Shown piece by piece: positions 8,284 to 17,562 of a stretch of DNA of 64,000 bases. Below the pieces are notes generated by a model. It worked only from the letters and a program-made list of their open reading frames with translations. It had not been told where the DNA came from and searched no databases. The DNA comes from JAENVU01 sp038250905. GTDB taxonomy: Bacteria > Actinomycetota > Acidimicrobiia > IMCC26256 > JAENVU01. The stretch is from the NCBI GenBank assembly GCA_038250905.1, contig JBBSBV010000001.1, positions 62,001-126,000 of the forward strand. The letters run 5' to 3'. Positions within the stretch are counted from its first letter, which is position 1. Every line of letters begins with the position of its first letter. The translations under genes and the position numbers were made by a program.

Positions 8284-10422
8284 ATGAACGCGCTCGCGCT
8301 CAGGCTCGTCCCCGACGCGACGGTACGCAGGGTCCTCACCTGGATCATCCCCCTCGCGATCGTGACCTTCGCGGTGACCGTGTATCCCTACCCGGCGCCC
8401 CTGGGCATCATCCTCAACGGCGCACTCGTCGGTGGCCGCATCGCCCTCATCGCGCTCGGGATCGCCCTCGTCTACCGCTCGAACCGCGTGATCAATTTCG
8501 CCGCCGCCGACCTCGGCGTCGCACCCGCCACGCTGACCGTGCTGCTGGTGCTGGGGTTCAGCTGGAACTACTGGCTCGGCGCGTTCATCGGGCTCGCGGG
8601 CGCCATCGCGCTCGGTGCCCTGACCGAACTCATCATCATCCGTCGCTTCCGCACCTCGCCGCGCCTCATCCTCACCGTGGCGACCATCGGCGTCTCCCAG
8701 ATCCTCCTGTTCCTCGCCTTCAGCATCCCGGACTGGCTCGGCGGCGACACATTGAGCGGCCTCGGCCAGCGACTCGCGCCGCCGTTCACGATCAACTGGT
8801 CCTTCGGCGGCACGATCTTCAACGCCAACGACATCGTGACGCTGGTGACGGTGCCGCTCTGCCTGCTCGGCCTGACGCTGTTCCTCACCCGGTCCCGCAC
8901 CGGTACCGCGGTGCGGGCGGCGGCCGAGCGGACCGACCGCGCCGCGATGCTCGGCATCCCCGTCGGCCGGGTGCAGACCATCGTCTGGATGATCGCGTCG
9001 ACACTCGCGTTCATCGCGATCTTCCTGCGGGCCGGCACCGTCGGCCTACCGATCGGATCGGCCCTGGGCCCGGCATTCCTGATCCAGGCCATCGGCGCCG
9101 CGGTGATCGGCAGCTTCGAACGCTTCCCCACTATCGCCATCGCCTCGATCGCGATCGGGATCCTCGACCAGTGCAACACCTTCCAGTCGGGCAACCGGCC
9201 CGCCTTCAACGACGTCGCGCTCTTCATCATCGTCCTGCTCGCGCTCCTGTTCGCCAAGCGCGCAACCACCACCCGGGCGGGCGACGTCAGCACCTGGAAG
9301 TCGGTCGGCGAGGTCAAGCGGGTGCCACCCGAGTTGGCGGGCCTGCCGGAGGTGCGCTTCGCGCTCTGGGGGTTCGGCGCGCTCATCGTCGGAGCCCTGG
9401 TTGCGCTCCCGGCCTTCCTCACCGAGTCCCGCCTGAGCCTGGCCACGGTTGTCGCCATCTTCGCCATCGTCGCGTTGTCGCTCGTGGTCCTCACCGGATG
9501 GGCCGGCCAGGTGAGCCTCGGGCAGGTGGCGTTCATGGCCATCGGCGGCGCGGTCGGGGGCGCGATCACCGCCAACCAGGGTTGGGACATCTCCATCGCA
9601 ATGCTGATCGCCGGCCTCGTCGGCGCCGCGGTCGCGGTGATCATCGGGTACCCGGCCATTCGCCGGCGCGGGTTGACCCTCGCCGTGATCACGCTGGCGT
9701 TCGCGTTGGTCACCCAGACCTACATCCTCAACCGCGAGTTCTTCGGCGGTTGGTTGCCCGCGTCACGCATCGAGCGCCCCGACATCTTCGGCATCATCAA
9801 CATCCAGTCCGAGACGCGGTTCTATTACTTCACGCTCGTGGTGCTCGGCCTCATGATGCTGGGCGCACGAGGCGTCCGGAGAAGTCGCACCGGGCGAGCG
9901 TTGGTCGCGATCCGTGAGAACGAGAACGCGGCGCGTTCCTACGGGATCGACGCGGTGAGAACGACGGTGGTCGCCTTCGCGATCTCGGGCTTCATGGCCG
10001 CGGTCGCGGGTGTGCTGTTCGTACATCAACAGAACGGCCTCGGGACCGCCCCGTACCAACCCACCGAGAGTCTCACCGCGTTCTCGACGGTCGTGATCGG
10101 TGGCATGGGATCGCTGCCCGGTGCCGTCCTCGGCGCCTTCTACATCCGCGGCGCGCAGTACTTCCTTCCGGGCAACTGGCAGCTGATCGCCAGCGGCGCG
10201 GGCGTGGTCGTCGTGCTCTGGTTGCTCCCGGGCGGCCTCGGTGCAGCGTTGGTGCGCGTCCGTGACGCCTATCTCCGCTGGGTCGCGGATCGCCGCGGCA
10301 TCCTCGTGCCGAGCCTGCTCGCCGACCGGCGGGTGGAACCCGAGGGCACGGAACCGGTGGCACTCCCCCATGCCGAGGTGCCGTTGCCGGTCGCCGGGGT
10401 CACCGAGGAGGTCGGTTCGTGA
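8284..10422 (+). CDS. Branched-chain-type ABC permease, LivH-LivM fusion
   Basis: 712 residues. Residues about 20-325 look like LivH (RINFAAADLGV-like stretch after the third helix, then ERFPTIAIASIAIGI); about 350-650 look like LivM (SLVVLTGWAGQVSLGQVAFMAIG, then ALVAIRENENAARSYGID). Both permease subunits of a HAAT-family importer are therefore in one chain with roughly 16-18 membrane segments. A short acidic tail follows. The stop overlaps the GTG of the MFS-ATPase fusion (GTGA). A 90-base gap precedes it, with a weak -10 candidate TAGGGT at 8223-8228; the leader would be about 50 bases. Substrate unknown: branched amino acids, amides or short acids are all transported by this family. Confidence 0.88.
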   Translation: MNALALRLVPDATVRRVLTWIIPLAIVTFAVTVYPYPAPLGIILNGALVGGRIALIALGIALVYRSNRVINFAAADLGVAPATLTVLLVLGFSWNYWLGAFIGLAGAIALGALTELIIIRRFRTSPRLILTVATIGVSQILLFLAFSIPDWLGGDTLSGLGQRLAPPFTINWSFGGTIFNANDIVTLVTVPLCLLGLTLFLTRSRTGTAVRAAAERTDRAAMLGIPVGRVQTIVWMIASTLAFIAIFLRAGTVGLPIGSALGPAFLIQAIGAAVIGSFERFPTIAIASIAIGILDQCNTFQSGNRPAFNDVALFIIVLLALLFAKRATTTRAGDVSTWKSVGEVKRVPPELAGLPEVRFALWGFGALIVGALVALPAFLTESRLSLATVVAIFAIVALSLVVLTGWAGQVSLGQVAFMAIGGAVGGAITANQGWDISIAMLIAGLVGAAVAVIIGYPAIRRRGLTLAVITLAFALVTQTYILNREFFGGWLPASRIERPDIFGIINIQSETRFYYFTLVVLGLMMLGARGVRRSRTGRALVAIRENENAARSYGIDAVRTTVVAFAISGFMAAVAGVLFVHQQNGLGTAPYQPTESLTAFSTVVIGGMGSLPGAVLGAFYIRGAQYFLPGNWQLIASGAGVVVVLWLLPGGLGAALVRVRDAYLRWVADRRGILVPSLLADRRVEPEGTEPVALPHAEVPLPVAGVTEEVGS

Positions 10423-13376
10423 CGGCGGTCGCGACGCCGAGCGGCGGCCGGTTGACCAAATGGATGCGGTCGCTCGGCGGCGGCGCGTCGCTATACCCGG
10501 TGCTGATCCTGTTCGGCCTCAGCACGGTGGACCAGTTCGACAAGACCGCGTTCCGCATCCTGCTCCCCGACATCGCCAAGGACCTCAACCTCACCACCGG
10601 CGACGCGATCACCCTCGTCGGTCTCGTCTGTGCAGCCGCGATCCTGCTGTCGGTTCCCATCGGGTTCATCGCGGACCGCCGCCGGCGCGTCCCGATCGCG
10701 ATCGGTGGCGCCGTCATCTGGGGCGCGTTCTCACTGCTGACGGGGTTCGCCACCGCGACGTGGGTGCTGTTCATCGCCCGCGCGGGTTCGCAGTTGGGCG
10801 AGGCGGCCAACGCACCGACCCACAACTCACTCCTCGCCGACTACTACCCGTTCGAGGCCCGGAACGGCGTGTTCTCGTTCCATCGCGCGTCGCTCGCGCT
10901 GGGCGCGGCCATCGGACCGCTCGTGGCCGGGACGGTCGGAGCCGCGTTCGGCTGGCGGGTCCCGTTCATCGTGTTCGCGTTCCCGACCGCGATCATGGTC
11001 CTCCTGGCCCTGCGACTCCGGGAACCGATCCGCGGTCACTACGAACGCGCCGCGATGGGCGCGTCGGAAGACAGCATCTCCACCGAGGAACTGCCGCCCT
11101 CGTTCGCCGAGTCGTGGCGCATCGTCTGGAACGTCGGCACGTTGCGTCGGATCTTCTACGCGTTGCCCTTCCTCGCCACCGCGTTCATCGGACTCGGTGA
11201 GATGAGCAACCTGTTCTACGCCAAGATCTTCCACGTCGGGACCGCCGAGCGCGGCTACATCGCCGCGGCGCTCGCGCCGGCCCAGCTCATCGCCTTGATG
11301 GTCGGCGCACCGATCGCGACGCGGCTCCTCGCCCGCGGCCCGGCGTTGATCCCGCGCTTCGTCGCCGGCGTGAGCCTGATCGTGGCCGCGGCCTGGGCCG
11401 GCTTCGCCCTCGCCCCGACCCTCCCGATCGCGATCGCCCTGAACGCTGTCCTCTTGGCCGGAGCGGTACTGATCACACCGGTGATCTTCGTCGCGCTGTC
11501 GCTGACGATCCCGCCCAAGGTCCGGTCGTTCGGCTACGCCGCGGCATCGCTGTTCATCCTCCCCGGCATCGTCATCTACCTGATCGTCGGCGCGCTGGCC
11601 GACTCCATCGGGCTGCGCAACGCGGTGCTGCTGAACGTCCCGATCTTCATGATCGGTTCCGCACTCATCGCCAGCTCCGGACTCGAGATCGACCGCGACA
11701 TCCGTCGCGTCTGGGGTCAGGCGGCCGCACTCTCCGAGGTGCTGTACGAGCGCCGGCAGGGTCGCGTGAAGATGCTCCTCTGCCGCGGCATCAACGTGAA
11801 GTACGACAACGTGCAGGTGCTCTTCGGCGTCGACTTCGAGATCGACGAAGGCGAGATCGTTGCGCTGCTCGGCACCAACGGCGCGGGCAAGTCGACCCTG
11901 CTGAAGGCGATCGCCGGCCTGGTGGAACCCACGGACGGCTCGATCATCTTCGACGGCCGCGACATGACCTACACCCCGCCCAACGAAACTGCAGGGCGCG
12001 GGGTGACGATGGTGCCGGGTGGGCAGGGCGTCTTCCCCACGCTCACCGTGCGGGAGAACCTGACCCTCGCCGGGTGGCTCCACCGCAAGGACAAGGCACG
12101 CGTCGCGCAGGCGACCGAGCATGTGCTCGAACTGTTCCCGGTCCTGCGGGAGCGCATGGACCAGGCGGCGGGCAACCTCTCCGGCGGTCAGCAGCAGATG
12201 CTGACGCTGGGCATGGCCTTCATCGAACGGCCGCGGCTGCTCATGATCGATGAACTCTCCCTCGGGCTGGCGCCGGCGGTCGTGGGCCAGCTCCTCGGCA
12301 TCGTGCGCGAACTGCGGGACTCGGGCACCACGATCATCCTCGTCGAGCAGTCCGTCAACGTCGCGCTGACCATCGCCGAGACCGCGTACTTCATGGAGAA
12401 GGGTGAGATCCGGTTCCACGGGCCGACCGCCGAACTCCTCGAACGCCCCGACGTGCTGCGTTCGGTGTTCCTGGAGGGTGCGGCGTCGATGGACTCCTCC
12501 GGTTCACCCCGGTCGGCCGCGGTCACCACCGCGCCCCGGGTCGGTACCAACGGTGAGGCAGCACCGGATCGGCTCGAGACCCGTGGGATCAGCAAACGGT
12601 ACGGCGGGGTGACGGCACTCGACGACGTGTCGATCACGGTCAAGGCCGGCGAGATCGTCGGGTTCATCGGTCCCAACGGCGCGGGCAAGACCTCGCTCTT
12701 CGACGCGATCTCCGGGTTCCTGCCCATCGACGGCGGCCGGGTACTCATGGCCGCCAACGACGGGGAGATCTACGACCTCACGGATCGACCGGCCCAGGTG
12801 CGGGCCCGCCTCGGGCTCGGCCGGTCGTTCCAGGACGGCCGCCTGTTCCCGGCGCTCACCGTGCGCGAGACGATCGCGGTGGCCCTCGAGTGCAGCGTCG
12901 ACGTGAAGGACCCGATCGCCGCCGCCCTGTACCTTCCCGCGGTCATCGAGTCCGAGGCCGCCGTCTACGACCGGGTCGAGCAGCTGATCGACTTCATGGG
13001 CCTGGGCGCGTTCCGCGACAAGTTCACCCACGAACTCTCGACCGGGAGCCGGCGCATCGTGGACCTCGCGTGCGTGCTGGCCCACCAACCGACGGTGCTC
13101 CTCCTCGACGAACCGTCGAGCGGCATCGCGCAGCGCGAGTCCGAGGCGCTCGGCCCGCTGATGGGCAAGATCCGCGACCAACTCGGCGCCAGCCTGCTGG
13201 TGATCGAGCACGACCTCCCATTGCTGTCCTCGGTCTCCGACCGGATGATCGCGATGGATCTCGGTCGCGTGATAGCAGAGGGAACACCCCAGGAAGTGGT
13301 GAACGACCCGCAGGTCGTCGCCTCCTATCTGGGTGACGATCAAACCGCGATCGCTCGTTCGGGCGACCGGAACTAG
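10419..13376 (+). CDS. MFS domain fused to LivF and LivG ABC ATPases
   Basis: 985 residues with three modules. Residues 1-430 are a Major Facilitator-like 12-helix domain with the loop motif GFIADRRRR. About 451-690 is a LivF-like ATPase: Walker A GTNGAGKST (485-493), C-loop LSGGQ (587-591), Walker B LLMIDE. About 718-975 is a LivG-like ATPase: Walker A GPNGAGKTS (751-759), a degenerate C-loop LSTGS, Walker B LLLDEPSSG. The frame is open throughout with no internal ribosome-binding site of note. Starting GTG overlaps the permease stop by 4 bases; the binding-protein gene follows after 10 bases. The ATPases should energise the LivHM permease; the MFS part is unexplained (second transporter, assembly scaffold or regulator). 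Confidence 0.88.
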   Translation: MTAVATPSGGRLTKWMRSLGGGASLYPVLILFGLSTVDQFDKTAFRILLPDIAKDLNLTTGDAITLVGLVCAAAILLSVPIGFIADRRRRVPIAIGGAVIWGAFSLLTGFATATWVLFIARAGSQLGEAANAPTHNSLLADYYPFEARNGVFSFHRASLALGAAIGPLVAGTVGAAFGWRVPFIVFAFPTAIMVLLALRLREPIRGHYERAAMGASEDSISTEELPPSFAESWRIVWNVGTLRRIFYALPFLATAFIGLGEMSNLFYAKIFHVGTAERGYIAAALAPAQLIALMVGAPIATRLLARGPALIPRFVAGVSLIVAAAWAGFALAPTLPIAIALNAVLLAGAVLITPVIFVALSLTIPPKVRSFGYAAASLFILPGIVIYLIVGALADSIGLRNAVLLNVPIFMIGSALIASSGLEIDRDIRRVWGQAAALSEVLYERRQGRVKMLLCRGINVKYDNVQVLFGVDFEIDEGEIVALLGTNGAGKSTLLKAIAGLVEPTDGSIIFDGRDMTYTPPNETAGRGVTMVPGGQGVFPTLTVRENLTLAGWLHRKDKARVAQATEHVLELFPVLRERMDQAAGNLSGGQQQMLTLGMAFIERPRLLMIDELSLGLAPAVVGQLLGIVRELRDSGTTIILVEQSVNVALTIAETAYFMEKGEIRFHGPTAELLERPDVLRSVFLEGAASMDSSGSPRSAAVTTAPRVGTNGEAAPDRLETRGISKRYGGVTALDDVSITVKAGEIVGFIGPNGAGKTSLFDAISGFLPIDGGRVLMAANDGEIYDLTDRPAQVRARLGLGRSFQDGRLFPALTVRETIAVALECSVDVKDPIAAALYLPAVIESEAAVYDRVEQLIDFMGLGAFRDKFTHELSTGSRRIVDLACVLAHQPTVLLLDEPSSGIAQRESEALGPLMGKIRDQLGASLLVIEHDLPLLSSVSDRMIAMDLGRVIAEGTPQEVVNDPQVVASYLGDDQTAIARSGDRN

Positions 13377-13386
13377 GGGGAAACAC

Positions 13387-15087
13387 ATGGAACCAACCCA
13401 GGGTCGCGCCGGTGGCGGTAACCGACCGAGCGCAGCGAAGCGGTACGGACCACTCGCGGTCATCGTCGCGATCGTGGCCATCGTCGCGATCGTCGTGGCG
13501 GTCACGAGCAGCGGGAGCGACAAGAAGGCGTCCTCCACCACGACGACCGCGGCGGCGGGGGGCGGCAAGGCGCCGTGGCCGCTCTACGACAAGGCCGACA
13601 CCAAGACGAACTGGGGTCCCAACTGCGACCGCTCGACGGGCCGGATCAAGATCCCGTTCACCTACGCGGCCCCGTGCGCCAAAGAGTTCAGTGGCGACAA
13701 CGGCGGTGCGACGGCCGACGGCGTGACGGCGGATTCGATCAAGATCGTCGTCTACCAAGGTGACCCGGCGAAGAACCAACTCCAGGCCGCCACCGTGTCC
13801 AAGGCGGGCGCCGACGTGAGTCCGGCCACGGCCAAGCAGACCTACGAGGGATACTTCAAGCTCTTCGAGAAGTACTACAACACCTACGGTCGCAAGCTCG
13901 ACATCACCTATTACCTCGGTACGGGTGCTCCGAACGACGAAGTCACGGCCCGCGCCGACGCCGACGCCATCGCCGAGATGCATCCGTTCGCGGTGATCTC
14001 GGGGGCGAACCAGACCCCCGTTTGGGCCGAGGAACTCACCAGCAAGGGCGTGATGTGTCTCGGGAACTGCTCGCTCGCAGTACCGACCAAGACCGTCCTG
14101 GCCAACGCTCCGTTCCTCATGGGCGTCGGTCCCACCCCCGAGCAGGCCGGCCTCATGACCGCGAAGCTCGTGACCGGCATGCTGAAGGGCAAGAACGCGG
14201 TCTACGGCGGCGACGCGGTGAAGAACAAGAAGCGCGTCTTCGCGGTCACGCACTACGACACGGTCGACGGTCAGCAGAAGGACGCGTACGCCACGCTGAA
14301 GGCGGCCCTCACCAAGGGCGGGGTCAAGATCGCGGCCGACCTGCCGTTCCAACTCGACCTCGCGCGGGGCCAGGAGAATGCCCGCGTGATGATCGCCAAG
14401 CTGAAGGACGCGGGGGTCACGACGGTCATCTACACCGGAGACCCACTCACCCCGTCGAACCTCACCAAGGAGGCCACGGCGCAGAACTACTTCCCGGAAT
14501 GGGTGATCGGCTCCAACGTCCTCGTCGACATCGCGGTGTTCGGGCGCACGTACGACCAGCAACAGTGGCAGCACGCCTTCGGCCTGGCCCTCACCCCGGC
14601 CCGCGTCAACCAGGACGTGAACCCCGGCTACACCCTGTACAAGTGGTTCAACGGCAGTCCACCGCCGGACAACACCTACGGCATCATCATCGGAGACCTC
14701 ACCCAACTGGTCAACGGTATTCACGAGACCGGACCCAACCTCACGCCGGAGACGTTCAAGAACGCGGTGTTCAACGCGCCGGTCCTCGGCGGAACTCCCC
14801 TCGCACCGAAGGCTTCGCGCGGCGAGCACGGCCTCTGGCCCGGGGTGGACTGGGGCGGCTCCGACGACACCGGGCTCATCTGGTGGAACCCGAAGGCGAA
14901 GGGCGAGAACGAGATCGGCGTCGAGGGCGACGGTCTGTACGAGTACACCCAGATGGGCAAGCGCTGGACCCTGGACCAGATTCCGGCCACCGATCCCGGG
15001 CTCTTCGACCCCACGAACTCGGTCACGATCTTCACGAAGGTTCCCAAGGCGTACCAGCCGCCCAGCTATCCCTCACCGGTCAAGTAA
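13387..15087 (+). CDS. Branched-chain-type ABC substrate-binding protein, copy 1
   Basis: 566 residues from ATG 13387, preceded by GGGGGAAA 6 bases away. A hydrophobic segment (about 20-40) preceded by Lys/Arg acts as an uncleaved anchor or signal; there is no lipobox Cys. A Thr/Ala linker leads to a Peripla_BP_6-type bilobed domain. Four cysteines are shared with the paralogue that follows (NCDR, APCAKEF, and CLGNC), probably two extracellular disulfides. It should deliver a ligand to the LivHM transporter. The protein is longer than ordinary LivJ (about 370), reflecting a longer N-terminus and C-terminal lobe. Confidence 0.86.
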   Translation: MEPTQGRAGGGNRPSAAKRYGPLAVIVAIVAIVAIVVAVTSSGSDKKASSTTTTAAAGGGKAPWPLYDKADTKTNWGPNCDRSTGRIKIPFTYAAPCAKEFSGDNGGATADGVTADSIKIVVYQGDPAKNQLQAATVSKAGADVSPATAKQTYEGYFKLFEKYYNTYGRKLDITYYLGTGAPNDEVTARADADAIAEMHPFAVISGANQTPVWAEELTSKGVMCLGNCSLAVPTKTVLANAPFLMGVGPTPEQAGLMTAKLVTGMLKGKNAVYGGDAVKNKKRVFAVTHYDTVDGQQKDAYATLKAALTKGGVKIAADLPFQLDLARGQENARVMIAKLKDAGVTTVIYTGDPLTPSNLTKEATAQNYFPEWVIGSNVLVDIAVFGRTYDQQQWQHAFGLALTPARVNQDVNPGYTLYKWFNGSPPPDNTYGIIIGDLTQLVNGIHETGPNLTPETFKNAVFNAPVLGGTPLAPKASRGEHGLWPGVDWGGSDDTGLIWWNPKAKGENEIGVEGDGLYEYTQMGKRWTLDQIPATDPGLFDPTNSVTIFTKVPKAYQPPSYPSPVK

Positions 15088-15112
15088 CGGACCGGGTAAC
15101 GCACGGGCAAAA

Positions 15113-15152
15113 CCTCCCGACTCCGGCCGCGGTGTGGCCCGGGGTCGGGAGG
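15113..15152 (+). terminator. Stem-loop terminator between the two binding-protein genes
   Basis: CCTCCCGAC (15113-15121) pairs perfectly with GTCGGGAGG (15144-15152), with further CCGG/CCGG pairing inside. There is no T-run, as is common in very GC-rich genomes. Confidence 0.6.
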
Positions 15153-15161
15153 TCGTCCCAC

Positions 15162-15167
15162 TACCCT
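15162..15167 (+). promoter_or_regulatory. Leaderless-type -10 (TACCCT) of binding-protein copy 2
   Basis: TACCCT ends 7 bases before GTG 15175, directly after the terminator hairpin, and no ribosome-binding site lies between. The second binding protein would thus be transcribed on its own. Confidence 0.5.
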
Positions 15168-15174
15168 GCGCGAT

Positions 15175-16869
15175 GTGGAACCCACCGCTCGCGCGCCCAA
15201 ACCGCCCACGAGTCCGTTGCGGCGGTATCTCCCCTTCATCGCGGGTGTCGTCGTCATCGCCTTGGTCATCGTCGCGGTCAACCTGGCCGGCGGCAGCGAC
15301 AAGAAGAAGTCGTCCTCCACCACGTCGATCCCCGCCGGATCCACCGGCGCCGGTCCGGTCACGCTGACCGACGCGAACCGGTCGTCGGTCGCCTGGGGAC
15401 CGAAGTGTGACGTCGCCCGCGGCACCGTCGCCGTGCCGCTCACCTACGCACCGCCGTGCGTGAAGCCCTTCAGTGGCGACAACGGCGGCGCGACCAGCCC
15501 GGGCATCACGGCCGACGCGGTCACCGTCGTGCTGTACCAGGCCCAGCCGGACATCCTCCAGACCGCGGCGCTCCAGCGCAGCGGCTCGGACGAATCGCTC
15601 GCGGCCGAGGCCGCCACGGTGAAGGCCTACGACGACTTCTTCGAGTCGCACTACGAGACCTACGGCCGCAAGGTGAACCTCGTGGTCCTGAAGGCGAGTG
15701 GCGCGCCGGACGACGACGCGTCGGCCCGCGCCGATGCGATCAAGGTCGCCACCGAGATCAAGGCGTTTGCTTCGTTCGGGGGCCCGGGCCAGACCGAGGC
15801 CTACGCCCAGGAACTCGCCGCGCGGGGCGTGCTCTGTCTCGGTGACTGCATGCTCGCGTCGTCGCAGTCGTTCGTGGATACGCGGGCGCCCAACATCTGG
15901 CTCACGCTCCCGGCTGTCGACCAGTCGGCCATCCACTGGGCGAACTTCGTGGGCCGCGAACTCAACGGACATGCCGCGCAGTGGGCCGGCGATCCCGCCC
16001 TCACGAAGCAGCAGCGGGTGTTCGGGCTCGTGCGGTTCGACGAGTCGTTCGCCGGCTTCCAGGAGGCCGGGAAACAACTGATCCGCCGCCTCGGCGCCGT
16101 CGGCGTGAAGTTGGCCGTCGACGCACCCTACGAACTCGACATCGCGAAGGCGCAGGAGAACGCGCGGAACACGATCGCCAAGCTGAAATCCGCGCACGTG
16201 ACGACGGTGATGTTCGCGGGCGACCCGCTGACGCCGTCGTACCTCACCACCGAGGCGACCGCGCAGAAGTACTTCCCCGAGTGGGTCGTGCTCGGTGCGG
16301 CCTATAGCGACACGTCACTCTTCGGCCGCACGTTCGACAAGGAACAGTGGAAGCACGCCTTCGGTGTCACCTCGCTGTACGTCCCCACCCCGCAGAAGCT
16401 CGACCAGTACTCCGAGATCCTGCGGTGGCAGACCGGCAACCCGCCGGCGGCCAAGACGTACAAGCTCCTGATCCAGGCGCCGCTGATCTTCTATACCGCG
16501 ATGCACCTGGCCGGGCCGAAGTTGACCCCGGCGACGTTCCGTGACGCGCTGTTCCGTTTCCCCTCCACGAAGACCTCCCCGAGCCAGATCCACTTCTCCT
16601 GGGGGCACCACGGGATCTGGTCCACCACCGACTACTTCGGCGCCGACGATGCGACGCTGATCTGGTGGAACCCGGATGCGACGGGCATCGATGAGGTCGG
16701 GAACCAGGGCAGTGGCATGTGGGAGTTCGCCGACGGCGGCCGGCGCTACCTCCCGGCCGACTGGCCCAAGGGTGAGCCCAAGCTGTTCGACGCGTCGACC
16801 TCGGTCACGCGCTTCGACAAGTTCCCCGCCGGCGAAGGCCCCCCGACCTACCCGTCGCCCGCGGGTTAG
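15175..16869 (+). CDS. Branched-chain-type ABC substrate-binding protein, copy 2
   Basis: 564 residues from GTG 15175, chosen because it aligns with the first residues of the paralogue (MEPT). It has the same build: basic N-terminus, one hydrophobic segment (about 17-40), Ser/Thr linker, long periplasmic-type domain. Shared landmarks include FSGDNGGAT, two Cys in KCDV/PPCVKPF, CLGDC, ENARNTIAKLK and WWNPDATG. A terminator hairpin plus its own -10 separates it from copy 1, so the two receptors may serve one transporter under different conditions or with different ligands. It overlaps the convergent acetyltransferase gene by 4 bases. Confidence 0.85.
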   Translation: MEPTARAPKPPTSPLRRYLPFIAGVVVIALVIVAVNLAGGSDKKKSSSTTSIPAGSTGAGPVTLTDANRSSVAWGPKCDVARGTVAVPLTYAPPCVKPFSGDNGGATSPGITADAVTVVLYQAQPDILQTAALQRSGSDESLAAEAATVKAYDDFFESHYETYGRKVNLVVLKASGAPDDDASARADAIKVATEIKAFASFGGPGQTEAYAQELAARGVLCLGDCMLASSQSFVDTRAPNIWLTLPAVDQSAIHWANFVGRELNGHAAQWAGDPALTKQQRVFGLVRFDESFAGFQEAGKQLIRRLGAVGVKLAVDAPYELDIAKAQENARNTIAKLKSAHVTTVMFAGDPLTPSYLTTEATAQKYFPEWVVLGAAYSDTSLFGRTFDKEQWKHAFGVTSLYVPTPQKLDQYSEILRWQTGNPPAAKTYKLLIQAPLIFYTAMHLAGPKLTPATFRDALFRFPSTKTSPSQIHFSWGHHGIWSTTDYFGADDATLIWWNPDATGIDEVGNQGSGMWEFADGGRRYLPADWPKGEPKLFDASTSVTRFDKFPAGEGPPTYPSPAG

Positions 16870-17519
16870 GCCGGCGCGGCCCGGGTGTCGGCCGCCTGAT
16901 CCCGCAGTTGGCCGACCCAGCACTCCCGGTCGGTGTCGTAGTGGCGCACGACGTGCGCCGGGCTGCCGACTGCCACCGAGAAGCTCGGGAGATCACCGGT
17001 CACGACCGACCCTGCTCCGACCGCCACGTGCTCGCCGATGGTGGCGCCCGGGAGCACGATCGATCCGTGGCCGAGCCACGAGCCGGCACCGACCACGACC
17101 GGCTTCGGCGGCGCGAACTGCTCGCCGATCGTGAGGTGAATGTCCTCGTACCCGTGGTTGGCGTCGGTGACGTACACGTTGTGCCCGGTGAACACGCCGT
17201 CGCCGATCGTGATCGACTGGTGACCGACGACGCCACTCCCCCGCCCGATCAACACGCGGTCGCCGATCGTCACGACGGGATTCGTCGCCGGAACGTGCCC
17301 CGGCATCACCCCGGCCGCGAGTGAGCAGTACGGCCCGACGATCACGTCGCGCCCGATCCGGATGTACTCCTCGCCGTAGAGCGACACCGTGGGGAACAGG
17401 ATGCCGCTGCCGCTGCCGAACGCCCCGAAGCGTTGCGCCCGCCGGCTCCGGGGTCCGATCGATGCCTGGGTGGCGTACCACCGGAATGCCGCATCGAACA
17501 GTTCATCACGACTCCGCAC
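16866..17519 (-). CDS. Left-handed beta-helix acyltransferase (hexapeptide family)
   Basis: 217 residues. Repeated hexapeptides ([IV]GxxxxI-type: IRIGRDVIVGPYCSL, VTIGDRVLIGRGSGVVG, ITIGDGVFTGHNV) build a left-handed beta-helix; the NHGYEDIHL loop is typical of acetyl/acyltransferases acting on sugars or maltose-like acceptors. Acceptor unknown. GTG 17519 is the start; TACATT (plus 17526-17531) lies exactly 6 bases upstream, consistent with a leaderless message. It diverges from the gene at 17563, sharing a 43-base intergenic region, and overlaps the stop of binding-protein copy 2. Confidence 0.8.
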   Translation of the reverse strand: MRSRDELFDAAFRWYATQASIGPRSRRAQRFGAFGSGSGILFPTVSLYGEEYIRIGRDVIVGPYCSLAAGVMPGHVPATNPVVTIGDRVLIGRGSGVVGHQSITIGDGVFTGHNVYVTDANHGYEDIHLTIGEQFAPPKPVVVGAGSWLGHGSIVLPGATIGEHVAVGAGSVVTGDLPSFSVAVGSPAHVVRHYDTDRECWVGQLRDQAADTRAAPA

Positions 17520-17525
17520 CGCCGG

Positions 17526-17556
17526 AATGTAGCGGGCGGCGGGCCGGACCTACGCT
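17526..17556. promoter_or_regulatory. Divergent leaderless -10 pair
   Basis: Minus strand TACATT (17526-17531) is 6 bases from GTG 17519; plus strand TACGCT (17551-17556) is 6 bases from ATG 17563. Neither start has a Shine-Dalgarno. Confidence 0.5.
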
Positions 17557-17562
17557 CCCGCC

